Shown: positions 1 to 11,364 of the stretch, one piece after another
How the letters are laid out: each line of letters opens with the position of its first letter
Numbering within the stretch: the first letter of the stretch is position 1
NCBI GenBank assembly: GCA_034440615.1
Contig: JAOTOM010005101.1
Location: forward strand, 761,501-825,500
DNA: 64,000 bases
Direction: 5' to 3'
Source of the DNA: Ashinkailepas kermadecensis
Taxonomy: Eukaryota > Arthropoda > Thecostraca > Neolepadidae
The notes under the pieces: model-generated
What the model was told of the DNA's origin: nothing
What the model saw: only the letters and a program-made list of their open reading frames with translations
Databases searched by the model: none
Position numbers and translations under genes: made by a program

Positions 1-667
1 GGGAACTCCTTGACCAGGAGCTACAGAGAGTCCGCCAGCTTCTTGTTAACAATGGATATAGTAACAGAGACTTTGATGCCACATGTAAGGATATCATAAC
101 CAAATACCTGCAAAAACAAGACGATAGCCATGCTAAAAATATGAACATCAATATTTGTTTCTTCAAAACATCATGACTTCTGCCTGGAAACATGATGAGC
201 GTGCCATACAGAAAATTGTTCTAAGCAGTTGTAGACCTAAAGTAGTTTGTGAGAAAGTATCACTTACGATGTATTATCAAAGTCCGAAAACGTCATCATT
301 GATCATGAGGAATAACCCCTAGCGTGAAACTGAGCCGTTAAAGCAGGTCAATGTAGTATACAAATTTACTTGCCCACACGGGGACTGCGCAACCCGTCCA
401 GTATGTTACATTGGCAATACTACAACGACGCTCAGTAGAAGGCTCACCATGCACTTACAGAGTGGTGGGCCCAAATAACACTATAAGGACAAACACAAGG
501 CCTCCATCACACGTGATAACCTAGTCTCTAATACAGAGATTCTTGTAAGATGTTCTGATAGGAGACGCTTGCCGGTACATGAGGATGTTCTCATCAAGGA
601 TGCCTTGCCGGTAATAAACATACAGTGCAGGATGACCTCTGCACTAGCTCTTTACGATTCAGCATGA
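1..667 (+). pseudogene. Penelope-like retroelement, C-terminal part with GIY-YIG endonuclease (decayed)
   Basis: This is the 3' end of a Penelope-like element; its 5' part lies outside the window. The first stretch (to about 172) encodes a helix-rich segment with LLVNNGYSNRDFD. After a frame change near 155-170, one frame runs to the stop at 665-667 with only two in-frame stops, TAG at 320-322 and TAA at 476-478. It contains MYYQSPKTSSLIMRNNP, then VVYKFTCPHGDC, then CYIGNT (the YIG part), SRRLTMH, and a terminal HEDVLIKDALPVIN that fits the catalytic Glu region of GIY-YIG nucleases. A Cys-rich CPHGDC between the two halves of the motif is known from several Penelope-like clades. The order and spacing match these elements; the copy is inactive. 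Clade assignment would need a tree. Confidence 0.8.
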
Positions 668-865
668 GTGAAGTGTAACGTGTGCCTTTTTCTGAGTGCG
701 TGCGTGTACTGTTGCTTCTAATCGGATTCCTGGACTTGACGCTGAAAGTGCCTATGTGAATGCTTGAATGATTTTTAACCCGTGAAATGTGTTTTTTTTT
801 GCACTTGCCCACTTGTTTTATTTGTCATAACTTTGACCCCATCTAGCCATGTCACCTATAATGTA

Positions 866-897
866 GCCATGATGATGATCTATGCTGATCGAAACGT
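866..897 (+). other. Possible hammerhead-ribozyme remnant downstream of the Penelope-like element
   Basis: TGATGA (870-875) is followed by a short self-complementary GATC/GATC stem (877-880 with 887-890) and then GAAAC (891-895). This is the order of the hammerhead core (CUGAUGA, stem II, GAAA). Penelope-like elements are known to carry minimal hammerheads. The expected C before TGATGA is A here, and stems I and III are not convincing. Confidence 0.3.
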
Positions 898-1088
898 TGT
901 ATTTAAATATAGATGGAAACCATAACTGACAATTTTGATGATCTCATTCGGTGAAATAGTCCATCAGCTCGACTCTCAAGTGAAAGCGAATGTGCGACAT
1001 ATCGAAAACATACATAAAAAGCTAATCAATGCTGAACAAGCTGGGGAGAGAAGACGACGGAGGAGGGAAGAGATCCAGACCACACGCG

Positions 1089-1121
1089 GCGATTGAATAT
1101 TGTTTGGCAATATTCAATCGC
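1089..1121. repeat. Perfect 14-bp inverted repeat with 5-nt loop
   Basis: GCGATTGAATATTG (1089-1102), loop TTTGG, then its exact reverse complement (1108-1121). It could be a hairpin, a remnant of short terminal repeats or a palindromic insertion scar. No gene overlaps it. Confidence 0.85.
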
Positions 1122-1702
1122 GGCACGCTCGAAAAGACCTAGCTTATAGCTGGCGATCGAGCACGAGAAGCTACCTGCTGCCCCAAAGACCCCGACCCCC
1201 CCCCCTCCCAGCTGTCTCGTAGGTGTCCTTATTAGGGCATCTACGGGAAGCTCCGCCCCCCGGACCAATAGTTGGTTGTCTGCCGGATTAGCCGGCCGGC
1301 GCCACTAGTTGGTTGCTCGCCGGAATAGCCGGCGTAGCCCCCCTCCCAACCCCCTTCGGCCCAGCGGTGCTCACCAGCACCGTCGGGAAACCGAATTGTA
1401 GCAGCGGTCGGCTTTGATTGTTTTTTGTCCCATCCAACCCACTAGGTTAGAGCCAGCAGAGGTACCTTTCTGGTTTAATGGATCGAGCTAGCGGCCTTTG
1501 GCCGTGACTGCGCCCACCTCTGTTTGGCTACTCCCATCCCTCCAAGCACTGTGTCTCTCTTCCCCTTTCGCACTACACTTCTCTTCACACTCTTCCTTAC
1601 CACACCCCTTCAGGGTGTCTCTCTTGTCAGCACCCCTTCAGGGCGCCCTTCCCACACTCAGTCACCCCTCCCCTCTCCTCAGGGGTTCAACCCCGCACCG
1701 GC

Positions 1703-2987
1703 ATGCCCGGGGACCCCCCGCCCCCCGCGGAGGGCGGACGCCGGCCGCGCCCAGGAGCCCGGGCTCCGCCACCGCGAGATCCCCCTGACGGGGAATCCTT
1801 CGTGCTCGTGGCACGAAAGGAGGGGACATGGGAGCGCACGTCTCCGTTTGCGGTAGCCAAGGAGCTCGACAGATGGACAGGAGGGGTAGTGGCGGCCCGC
1901 ACCATCCGGTCGGGCGCCCTACTGGTACGGGTCCGTGACGCAACCCAGGCCAGGGCCCTCCTTCTACTACGCCACTGCCTGGACCACCCTGTTAAGGTAG
2001 TGGTAGCCGACCGCCTCAACAACTCTTTCGTTACGGTGTTCGCCCCTGAGTTGGCACACCTACCAGAAGAGGAGCTCCTCGAGGAGCTGGTACCGCAAGG
2101 CGTCTGCGAGGTCGTCCGCCTGGGGCGCCCCTCAGCATCGACCCCGAGCCCCCTACTCAAAGTGGGGTACCGGTCACTCGCCCCGCCGACTCACCTCTAT
2201 GCAGGGTACCTGCGGTACCCCTGCCGTCCATGGACCCCACCCCCTAAGCGCTGTGGATTCTGTCAGAGGTATGGACACCACAGTGGGGTCTGCCGTGCCC
2301 GCAACCCGGTGTGCGGCCATTGTGCCGAGGCACACTTCACGGCCCAGTGCGAGGCCCAGGAACCACGATGCGCAGCCTGCGCAGGCCCTCACCCCGCCTC
2401 CTACCCCCGCTGCCCAGTCTGGCTGGATGCCAAGGCACACCAGCAGCGACCCCGGACAGTCCCCCCAGCTCCGCCCCCGCCGCATGGGCCACCCTCAGCT
2501 TTGGGTCAACTGCATCTTCAGCCCCTCTTGCCGACCCCGGCCGAGGCGGCCGTCCGCCCGCTGACCCGTGCGCCCACGCGCAACGAGCACCCGCTCAACC
2601 ACTCCAATCCCACACCGGACTCACGCCCTGCTCCTGCCGCTGGATCATCCGCCTCCAGGCCCCCCCCGGAGTAGATTGGTCGCCATGCCCCCACGGGATC
2701 AGGCCCCCTCTGTACCGCCCCTCCAGGACCACCCCAGCACCCCCTCCACCCAGCCACCCTCTCGGGCTCAGGCCACCCCGGCGACCTCCCCTCAGGTCCT
2801 CCCATCTCCCTCCACCGGCCCATCGCAGTCCTCTCAGGACAATCCTGACCCCCTTCCGCATGCTCGGGAATCCCCCAGGGACCCAGAGCAGACAGCCACA
2901 CCAGAGTCGTCTGATTATGAAACAGACGACTCTGCCTCACCATCACCGCCACACACGCGGCTGCGGGAGCGTGATCACAACCATTAA
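1703..2987 (+). CDS. LINE ORF1: Gag-like nucleic-acid-binding protein with three zinc knuckles (one frameshift)
   Basis: Starts at ATG 1703 after a proline-rich leader and stays open to 2674. A helical middle region (about residues 40-150) precedes three knuckles: CGFCQRYGHHSGVC (CX2CX4HX4C), CGHCAEAHFTAQC (CX2CX3HX4C) and CAACAGPHPASYPRC. ORF1 proteins of this type coat the RNA and form the particle used for target-primed reverse transcription. The frame closes at 2672-2674, immediately after a run of eight C (2660-2667). The next frame then stays open through a Ser/Pro-rich tail ending RERDHNH and stops at 2985-2987, where the TAA overlaps the ATG of ORF2. That overlap is why I extend ORF1 to 2987. 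The slip may be a sequencing error or a real lesion. Confidence 0.75.
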
Positions 2988-5900
2988 TGCAGACACCCAC
3001 CACTGAATTCTTGCTCCAATGGAATACGAGGTCACTCATATCCCATTGGGCGGAATTCAAGGAATATATTATCAAAAATAAACCATTGGTAGCCGCCGTT
3101 CAGGAGACCCGATGGCGCGACAACGACCCATATAATTTTAACATCTATGGCTATTCTCTCTATACCAACAACGTAAATTCTACATCCCGCGGCGGCGGGA
3201 TTGCTCTATTTATCTCAGACACCCTCCTTCATCGTCAGATCAACATTACTAATAACCTAAATTTAATTGCTGTTTCGGTCCAAATTGCACAACTAGAGCT
3301 TACTATACTCTCTCTTTACCTCTCACCTTTTCTTACACTATCCTTATCTTCTGTGACCGACCTTTTCGGCCTCCTTCCTCACCCCTGTCTGGTGCTGGGT
3401 GACTTCAATGCCCATCACCAGGCTTGGGGCTGCCACTCCACATCACCTCGCGGACATCACATTGAAACTCTCCTCAACACCCACAACATGGTCTTTTTAA
3501 ACGACCAAACACCCACACACAACACCGACATCGCCCCGTTCCGTCCATCCGCCATTGACCTGTCTTTGGCCTCAGCCTCTATTTCGCCCCTCTTCTCTTG
3601 GCATGTGCAACCCGATCCCCACTTTCGCGATCATTTTCCCATTCATATCATGCTTGAACGCTCAGCCCAAGCTAGAGATTACTTATTTCTACCCCGCTGG
3701 AATGTTCGCAAAGCGAAATGGCCACCTTTCTCCCAAGAAATTGACACCGTCTTTCCTCCGCAGTCACACCCCCCAATATCAGCCTTTCTTGATACCATAC
3801 TACTGCCGGCAGAAAATCACGTCCCCCACACTCGTCGCTCCCCAGTCCGTCACCACATGCCGTGGTGGAACGACGAGTGTCAACGCGCCGTCGCTCTGCG
3901 GCGGCGGGCTGAGCGAAAATTTCGGAAAAACCTTATCCCACAAAACGTGTTAGAAGCCCGCGAGGCTAAAAAAACGTTGTCAGCAGACTATCCTAGCGGC
4001 CAAAAAACACAGCTGGCAACTTTATTCAAACTCGTTCAATAGGTTTACCCCGATCGGCCAAATTTGGTCCAAAATTCGCTCTTTCACAAATGGCAGATCC
4101 CTACACCGCGGATTCCCACAACTGACAATTAATCATCGCAACATCACAGAACCCTCAGACGTTGCGGAACACTTTGCCACCTATTATGCTGACATCTCCT
4201 CAAATGCACAATACTCACAACACACCACCGAATTCCTACGAACCACTCTCGCCACCTGCAACTTTACCTCGGACAACACTGAACCATATAATGCCCCATT
4301 TACTCCCTATGAGCTAACCTTATCCCTTTCCAAAGTAACCAACACTGCCCCTGGCCCTGACCAATTGGCATACCCCTTCTTCCAAAATCTATCTGACGCC
4401 GGAAAAGAAAATCTCCTCTCGGCACTAAACCAACTATGGACTGACGGCACTTTTCCCCCTTCCTGGTCTACTAGCACTATCATTCCTATCGCTAAACCTC
4501 GCAAACCTCGCGACCTTCCCTCTAGCTATCGACCTATCTCTCTCACAAGTTGTGCCTCTAAAATCTTTGAGCGCATGGTCAATGGCCGAATCAGAGTACA
4601 CCTCGAAAACAACAACATTCTCTCCCCCTTTCAAAGCGGATTCCGACCCAGACACAGCACCGCCGACAACCTCTTCCAACTAGTTGATTCGATACAGCGT
4701 GGCTTCATGAAAAAATATGAAACCGTCGCACTTTTTCTCGACTTGAAATCCGCATTCAATAAAGTACACAGTTCGGCCCTCCAAATCAAATTACATCGTA
4801 TTGGCATACGAGGCAGAATGGCAAAATTTATCTCCAACTTCCTCGCTGATAGAACATTCACCATCCGCTGCGGCAAGATCCATTCTCGGCCCCAGAAACT
4901 CGATCAAGGCGTCCCACAAGGCAGCGTGCTACCCCCCACCCTCTTTCTCATCATGATTAACGATGCTCTCGCCGACCTCCACAACATAGCCCCCTACCTA
5001 AAATACTCCATTTACGCCGATGATCTGGCCATATGGTGCACGTACCCTTCGGCAGACAAAGCAAATTATCTTATGCAGCGCGCCATGAATCAAATTGATT
5101 CCTGGTGCTCCCTTTGGGGACTGCAAATCTCCCCCGCAAAATCCGTCACAATGCTTTTCTCACGGCTCCACACGTACATCCCACCTACTACTCCGCTCCG
5201 CTATCGCGAACAAATTATCCCTCTCCAAACCACATTCACATATCTTGGCATCATACCAGACAAAAGTCTTTGTTTCGGCCCTCATATTGCTTATCTAAAA
5301 CAACGCTGCGCAAAACGGCTAAATCTCCTGCGCTGCATCTCCGGTCGCGACTGGGGTGCAGACAGGGCTACCCTCAACACTATGTGTATCGCTCTGATTC
5401 GCTCCGTCCTGGAATACAATGCGTTTATCTTCGATCATACATCTCCGTCACACATCACAACACTTGAACGCATACAAAATCACGCTCTTCGCCTCATCAC
5501 CGGAGCACACCGCACTACACCCATTACTAGTCTCCGGGCTGAGGCCCACCTCCCCAGTTTACAACACCGCAGAACACTCCAACTAGTCAGATACCACTTT
5601 CGGACCACAACACAGCTCAACCACCCTGCCACCCCCGCACTCACTAAACCTCCCTTCAGACGTACCTATAATAGGAACAAACACAACATTGGCATACATT
5701 TGAAACATGTCCTTACTCTCGCACTCAAATTCCCCAAGGTAACCCTCGGCAAATTCCCTCCCCTTCTCCCCTTTTGGCACATGTATCACCCCAAGCTCGA
5801 ATATCTCTTCCACCAAAACAAAAAATTACTTTCCCCCATCGAAACCCAACAAACATTTTTCGAATATCGAGCCGCCCACCCCCATCATACATACTTCTAC

Positions 5901-6729
5901 ACAGACGGCTCCCGTACCACCGAAGGTACGGGAGCTGCTTGGTGCGGTGGACCCAGCTTTGGCCAAATAAAATTAACACCACACCACCCGGTTTACACCT
6001 CAGAACTAGTCGCAATCTACGCCTGTCTACACCACATCATTCAACACCACATCTCCACACCAACCATCATCTGCACCGACTCACGTTCTTCCATCGACGC
6101 ACTCGCAGCCATACACAGCACCACACACCCCACACTCCACGCTATCCGGGAACTCTATCACACACATCATGTCCACCTTTACCTCACACTGCTCTGCATC
6201 CCTGGCCACATGGGGATTCCGGGCAACGAGCGGGCAGATGAGCTCGCACGTCGAGCCATCGATCTCCCACCCACCCCCAACCTCCCAGTCCCCCCCCCCC
6301 TGTGACCTTCTATCCCCCACCAACCGATTATTCAACACATATCTCCAGGCATGCTGGAATCACAACACTACTCACTTGCACCGCATTAAACCCCTTCTCG
6401 CCAAATGGCCCTCTTCCAGGCAACTCACGCGCTCACACGAGATCCACCTTGCTCGACTCCGACTCGGGCACACGAATCTCACGCATAATTTCCTCTTTGA
6501 TCGACCTCTCCGCGCTCCGCCCTGCCAAACATGTGGTGTTCGTAACACTGTGGAACATTTCTTGCTTATTTGCCCAGCCTACCAACTACAACGTCGCCCA
6601 CTTCTTACCTACATTGCGCAAAATCGTCTTCCACTTTCACTACCAAGCCTCCTAGGTGACAAGCACCCGGACCTCATTGACATACTATTCACATACTTGC
6701 ACGGCACGAAACTTGAGGAAGTAATTTGA
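2987..6729 (+). CDS. LINE ORF2: endonuclease, reverse transcriptase, RNase H polyprotein (two homopolymer frameshifts)
   Basis: Starts at ATG 2987, whose A is the last base of the ORF1 stop. APE endonuclease: QETRW, then LVLGDFNAHH, IDLSLAS and RDHFPI (the usual Ser-Asp-His end has Arg in the Ser position). The frame changes at a run of seven A (3968-3974); the new frame is open from there to 6305. Reverse transcriptase: FLDLKSAFN near 4731, GVPQGSVL, YADD near 5014. RNase H: FYTDGS near 5893, a TDSRSS block, and GHMGIPGNERADELA near 6200. A run of eleven C (6290-6300) again shifts the frame. The last segment, to 6729, carries a CX2CX7HX4C motif (CQTCGVRNTVEHFLLIC) typical of I/R1/Jockey-like ORF2 ends. 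The protein would be about 1250 residues, a normal family length. Confidence 0.8.
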
Positions 6730-6912
6730 AGTCAAACATTAACATCTCCATCGTCGCTAAACACATACATATAGGTTGTATCACACTAGGTAGGCAGAGA
6801 CCGATCCAATTTGGCCAAAAACGGACGGTTCTCCTGATAAATTGCGCTTGGTTTTTCACCTTCGGGTTTTCCAAGAACCTACACCTACACACCTACACCT
6901 ACACACACAAGG

Positions 6913-7318
6913 TCGGGCCCGACGCCGACGACTCGCCCTGGACGTCGGGCCTCTGCTTCGCTTTTTCGGTCGCAGGTGGACAGTGGAGCCTCTCCGCAGG
7001 TTACGATGCTGCCCACCCTCCAAGTGTACTTCTATGTGTCGTGTATGTACGTGTGTCTGTGTATGTTTCACCCATGTATGTGTGTCGGACTTTACGCCAC
7101 GTTCCTTGCTTGTCGGCGTCTCATCTTTCCTCTCTTTCTTAATTGATATAACCGGATGCCATATAAGCTGGATTAACGTAACCCTTTCCTTAACGTAGCA
7201 TATCTCTAGCGGATGGCACTCGGCCTCTGCTAAAGATGGGGGGGGAAATGAAAAAAATGAACAAGCTGTCGTGTTCAACCAACAGTGCCTGTATGAAAAT
7301 CTGCTCCCAAGATACACA
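6913..7318. other. Anonymous flank with GT-rich stretch
   Basis: Downstream of the LINE tail. Contains a GTGTATGT-rich stretch (about 7030-7085). No coding or element structure was recognised. Confidence 0.4.
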
Positions 7319-7618
<300 letters not shown>

Positions 7619-7620
7619 TA

Positions 7621-7922
7621 GGGTGTGTCACGAAGGACCTTTTTTTGGAAATTGCACTTTGCTTAGTGAAATTATCGTGCAGATCACCTAAAAAAAACCT
7701 GTGGTCGAAACCAAATCGAAATCAAACAATAAACAAAATATGCGACAGGCCGATAAAGAAACAAATTTGCCGGGCGCCCGGCGTTGAAGTCTCCAGTGAT
7801 GGCGCTCCGTTGCGATTGGCATCTAACACCACGAGTCCGGCCACCGTCGGAGCGCCGCCGCGGCGCTGTGACGAAAAAGGCGACAGTCGGTGCTGTGGAT
7901 GACTGATGAATGGATTCTGGTG
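7621..7922. repeat. Left terminal inverted repeat of the DNA transposon
   Basis: Matches the reverse complement of 11076-11364 with scattered substitutions and small indels. It contains the perfect 14-bp palindrome GCCGGGCGCCCGGC at 7769-7782, which is also present in the right copy, and ends at GGATTCTGGT. Confidence 0.9.
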
Positions 7923-8331
7923 ATGAAGCTCATTAATAAAACTCAATGAAAGTGTTTAGTGGGGTAAAAGGCTTTTGATAAGCACCAGTCGCTTAATAAG
8001 TTGCCTGGATATCTGACGCATGAAAGAAAGGTTCACTTTACGTCGCTTGTTCGTTCCATTTTCAATCAGTAGATCTATCGGCGTATAATGCTAATATTTT
8101 CACTTTTGAAAGCTTGAACATCTTCAAAATTCCTCGTCTGTTTACATCGAAGACCAATTAAATCATTCTGAGACACTTGATATCTTATTGTTATGACAAA
8201 TAGACCAGGCGAAATCGGCATCATGCTCCGTTCCACTACAACCGAAGGAGACGGGCATACAGCGACGTCACCTTTTGTACGAGCGGCCACATTTTTTGTA
8301 CGAACTATCATTTTATAACTGTACTACTTGT

Positions 8332-10514
8332 CTACATGCTCGACAGAAAACCCGACATGAAATCCTTTTTGCTGCTGAGCACTGGCATTGCTGACCTGTG
8401 TTTCAACTTCGCCACAATGTAACCGTGGCGGGCCTCTTCACCAATTACCTTCAAAGACGCCTCGGTCACCACTTTCACCATCCGTTCCACCGTCTGACTG
8501 TGCACGGGGTATGGCGGTACTTCGAGAGGACTCGCGATGATGTCTAGTAAGTCATCATCGGACAGTTGTTGCGTCAAGGGCGGCTCGGTTATCGCCTCAA
8601 TTCACCAATCAATCAGCTCCATGATGCTGTTTGCCCCCATATTCACTTTTGGAAGCTTGAACTTCCGCACTTCGTCAGTATCACTATCGACTTGAGTTCT
8701 GCGACACTGCTGGATTTGAGTGACCGCCCTTTCCCGTGTGGCTTGATCTTGGCCCGCTGCCATTGCTAGCAGTACTGCCTCAGGGTGACACCAGTAGCTG
8801 TTGCGCTGTATTACCGGCTGCACCATGGCCGCTATCTCAGGTCGCAAACTTTTGAGAAGTTGCACGCTGTGCAGCGCATTGCCAGGACCGTCAGAACATT
8901 TCCAGTTCTTCTTGATGCAGAACCACATGGGAGTATAGTGGCACACGATGAACTCCGCTAGCATTCTCAGACTGTCTGATGGCTGTTCGGTTGATATGTA
9001 GAGCCGGAGAATTCGCGCCGCCAGAGTCAGCCACCTGGAGTGGTTTAGTGGACCGATCTTCATTTTCGCAGTTCTATCTGAGATACAGCCCGTCTGGACA
9101 CTACGCGCCAGACTGTACAGAATAGCCTGATCTGAACTTAGGTCACTGAGAATCTCCTGCGTCATTTTTGAAACATTTCCGCCATCGATTGGCTCAAAAT
9201 CGACCACTGGCAAGGTTTCTACTGCGCCTGCAGCAGCCCGGCCAATCAGCCCACTAAACGACTTAGGTCCTGTTGTGACTCCATCTAACTGGCTAAATAC
9301 TGCACGAAGATTAAGTTCATTTGCATGACGTTGGCACACAAACCAGTGGACGGGGCGTTTTTGTCCGAGCTCAAACAAACGGATAACACCACCTTTTTGG
9401 CCAGTATTAACTCTCGTGCCGTCACAGCCAAGCACAGAAACATCCGCACCAAACTCATATGCCACGGCGTTCAGGTCCTGAAAAATGTCCTCCGCTTTCC
9501 CAGTCTGTGGGGTAAAATGTCCTAAATATGCACTGTCTGGCTCGGATACAACCACAATGTGCTCCTCCGTCTTCTTTGAACTGGCTGTCATAAGCGTGTC
9601 GTCTTTTCTACCGTCGAAGTAGAGACCAGATACACGACCTGCATGATCCTCATGGCTCTGGGCTACTACCTCTCTTCTAATCCGATCCCTTGCTCGCCAT
9701 ACTTTTTGCTATCCACTATGCAGTCCATATCGTCAGAATTGATCCGACCAATGTCCACTTGGAAACCGTTTATGATCGCAGCACACGCACGATTAGACAC
9801 TCCGTACCGATCTGCTGCTAGAGCCGTATTTAGCAGTTCGTCTGTGTTACTGTTCACCATATACTCTGACTCATTGACTACAGATGTGAGCGATGATGAA
9901 TCTGTGGCGGAATCTTGGTCTGAATTAGAATCTAGCTGGGCCATTCCAGAAGGTCCCGGTTGTGGTGATGTGACTCTCTCGGCGGTCAGACGCCTCCTTT
10001 CGTCCATGGCGCGTCGACGAGTGGTTTCACTGATATCTGCGGTGCCGATTTGCATTTGGCGAGGTCCTCTCTGGTCTTGGACAAAGGGAAACTCCATTCG
10101 TGGCACTTTGTCGGCCATCGCACATTTGCAGCTATCGATATCAGCACATTTGCAGCGGGCTATATCAAACAATTTTCCAAACCACTCATCACCGGACGGA
10201 CGTGCACCTGGTGATGCCGACTTCTTTCCAGCAGTTTTCATGTATCGCAAGTAGCGATCGCGGCATTCTCGAACCATATGTTCGACTCGGGCCCTCCCAA
10301 CAATTGGTATTCCTTCGCAGCACCACATTTTCATCACACTTTCCGCGACAAACTTTATATGGGGTGCTAGCCTCTCTTTCAACCTTTTGTTCGCAACGCA
10401 TGAGTCTCTATTCACTTTACTCAAGTAATTCAGAACGTCAATTCTCGTGGGCAGTCGGTTTGTTTTTAGTTCAGAAGGAACCAAAAGCCCTTTGGTGGAA
10501 GCGCGGGTCTTCAT
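8332..10514 (-). pseudogene. Transposase-like protein (RNase-H-fold candidate), one frameshift and one nonsense codon
   Basis: Reading from 10514 downwards. The N-terminal 282 residues are open and include a Cys-rich pair (ARCKCADIDSCKCAM) followed by MEFPFVQDQRGPRQMQIG. A frame change near 9655-9665 leads into a frame containing GLYFDGRKDDTL, then EEHIVVVSEPDSAYLGHF, LGCDGTRVNTGQKGGV (near 9430) and HWFVCQRHANEL, and later NHSRWLTLAARILRLY. This frame runs to a TGA at 8602-8604 and then continues in the same frame through VHSQTVERMVKVVTEAS to the stop at 8332. I remember this arrangement (FDGRKD, CDGT, CxxHxNELPLR, SRWLT) from many unnamed arthropod proteins. The two Asp-Gly motifs suggest a DDE/RNase H catalytic core; that role is inference. 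Total length would be about 725 residues. Confidence 0.7.
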
Positions 10515-11075
10515 GTTCGAACTCTTACCCCGATCACACCGACGCAGGTAATATCACACTTCACAGGCAGTGGGCACAACTTGCAGACACCAAACCACTC
10601 TTTTTCGGGCCGTCCCGCCGGGTCTCCGCCGCCGACTGCCTTGTCTCGGCGGCCCTCCCCTCCCCTGTCTCCCCCTCCCCTCCCCTGCCCTGTATCGCTC
10701 TTTGTGTTCTCTACCCTCACCGTGCGCCGGCCGTCTCCCGCCCCATCCCAGCCCCTCCCCCGCGCCATGCGACGATCGCCGCCGGCTCGTGTCGCCCTCG
10801 TTAATAGGTTTTGTCCCTACTGCTGATAATCCCAGTTTCCCTTGAAACTTGAGTAACGAAAAGGAACAGGAGACTTGGATTGACTAATAAAACAGGGATG
10901 TATGGCATGCGAAGCTATTTTGTGTCGTTAGTGCGTACGCAATTTATTCGAATGATGATTCATAGCACTGTGAAAGGTAGAGCACAGACAAAGGAAAGTG
11001 GAGCGATCAGTCCTTCAGTGAAGTTTAATCTTTACAATCAGATATATCCCGGCTCCCCTGATCTGTTTTTGAATT
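10515..11075. other. 5' region of the transposase gene inside the transposon
   Basis: Upstream of the transposase start. About 10610-10800 is strongly C-rich (CCTCCCC repeats), and the rest is ordinary. It likely holds the promoter and leader; no clear TATA element was identified. Confidence 0.4.
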
Positions 11076-11364
11076 ACCAGAATCCATTCATAAGTCATCC
11101 ACAGCACCGACTGCCGCCTTTTTCGTCACAGCGCCGCGGCGGCGCTCCGACGGCGGCCGACGCGTGGTGTTAGATGCCAATCGCAACGGAGCGCCATCAC
11201 TGGAGACTTCAACGCCGGGCGCCCGGCAAATTTGTTTCTTTATCGGCCTGTCGCATATTTTGTTTATTGTTTGATTTCGATTTGGTTTCGACCACAGGGT
11301 TTTTTTAGGTGATCTGCACGATAATTTCACTATGCATAAGAAAAACCGTTCAGGCGACACACCC
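11076..11364. repeat. Right terminal inverted repeat of the DNA transposon
   Basis: Reverse complement of 7621-7922. Ends GACACACCC, followed by AATATACATATAT, which mirrors the left flank. Confidence 0.9.

Larger units (their letters stand above)
668..1484. other. Gene-free flank between two retroelements
   Basis: 3' tail of the Penelope-like element, then anonymous sequence that becomes GC-rich from about 1180 and contains short C-runs and GCCGGC-type motifs. I see no coding signal here. The hairpin at 1089-1121 is listed separately. Confidence 0.5.
1485..6912 (+). mobile_element. Non-LTR retrotransposon (LINE), I/LOA-like group, nearly full length
   Basis: Two-ORF LINE. ORF1 has three CCHC-type zinc knuckles. 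ORF2 has an APE-type endonuclease, reverse transcriptase, RNase H and a terminal Cys/His motif. RNase H after the RT is typical of the I/LOA/Outcast-type clades. The 5' boundary is set roughly where a pyrimidine-rich leader begins. The 3' part after the ORF2 stop (6729) is about 180 bp and ends in an ACCTACACCTACACAC-type repeat at about 6880-6910, which I take as the 3' tail. No target-site duplication was identified, so both ends are approximate. Coding integrity is high compared with every other element in the window, suggesting a recent insertion. Confidence 0.8.
7621..11364 (-). mobile_element. DNA transposon with ~300-bp terminal inverted repeats
   Basis: The two ends (7621-7922 and 11076-11364) are reverse complements of each other over about 290-300 bp, beginning GGGTGTGTC. 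Between them lies one minus-strand gene with a transposase-like layout. Total size is about 3.7 kb. The similarity continues outside the GGG on both sides as ATATATGTATATT, so the true tips may be slightly further out or may be a TA-rich target. The family is not named here. The length of the inverted repeats is unusual for mariner, piggyBac or hAT elements, which normally have much shorter ones. Confidence 0.85.

Noticed and set aside
1524..2674. Several long alternative frames overlapping LINE ORF1
   Set aside because: These are shadows of a GC-rich gene; only the zinc-knuckle frame has recognisable motifs.
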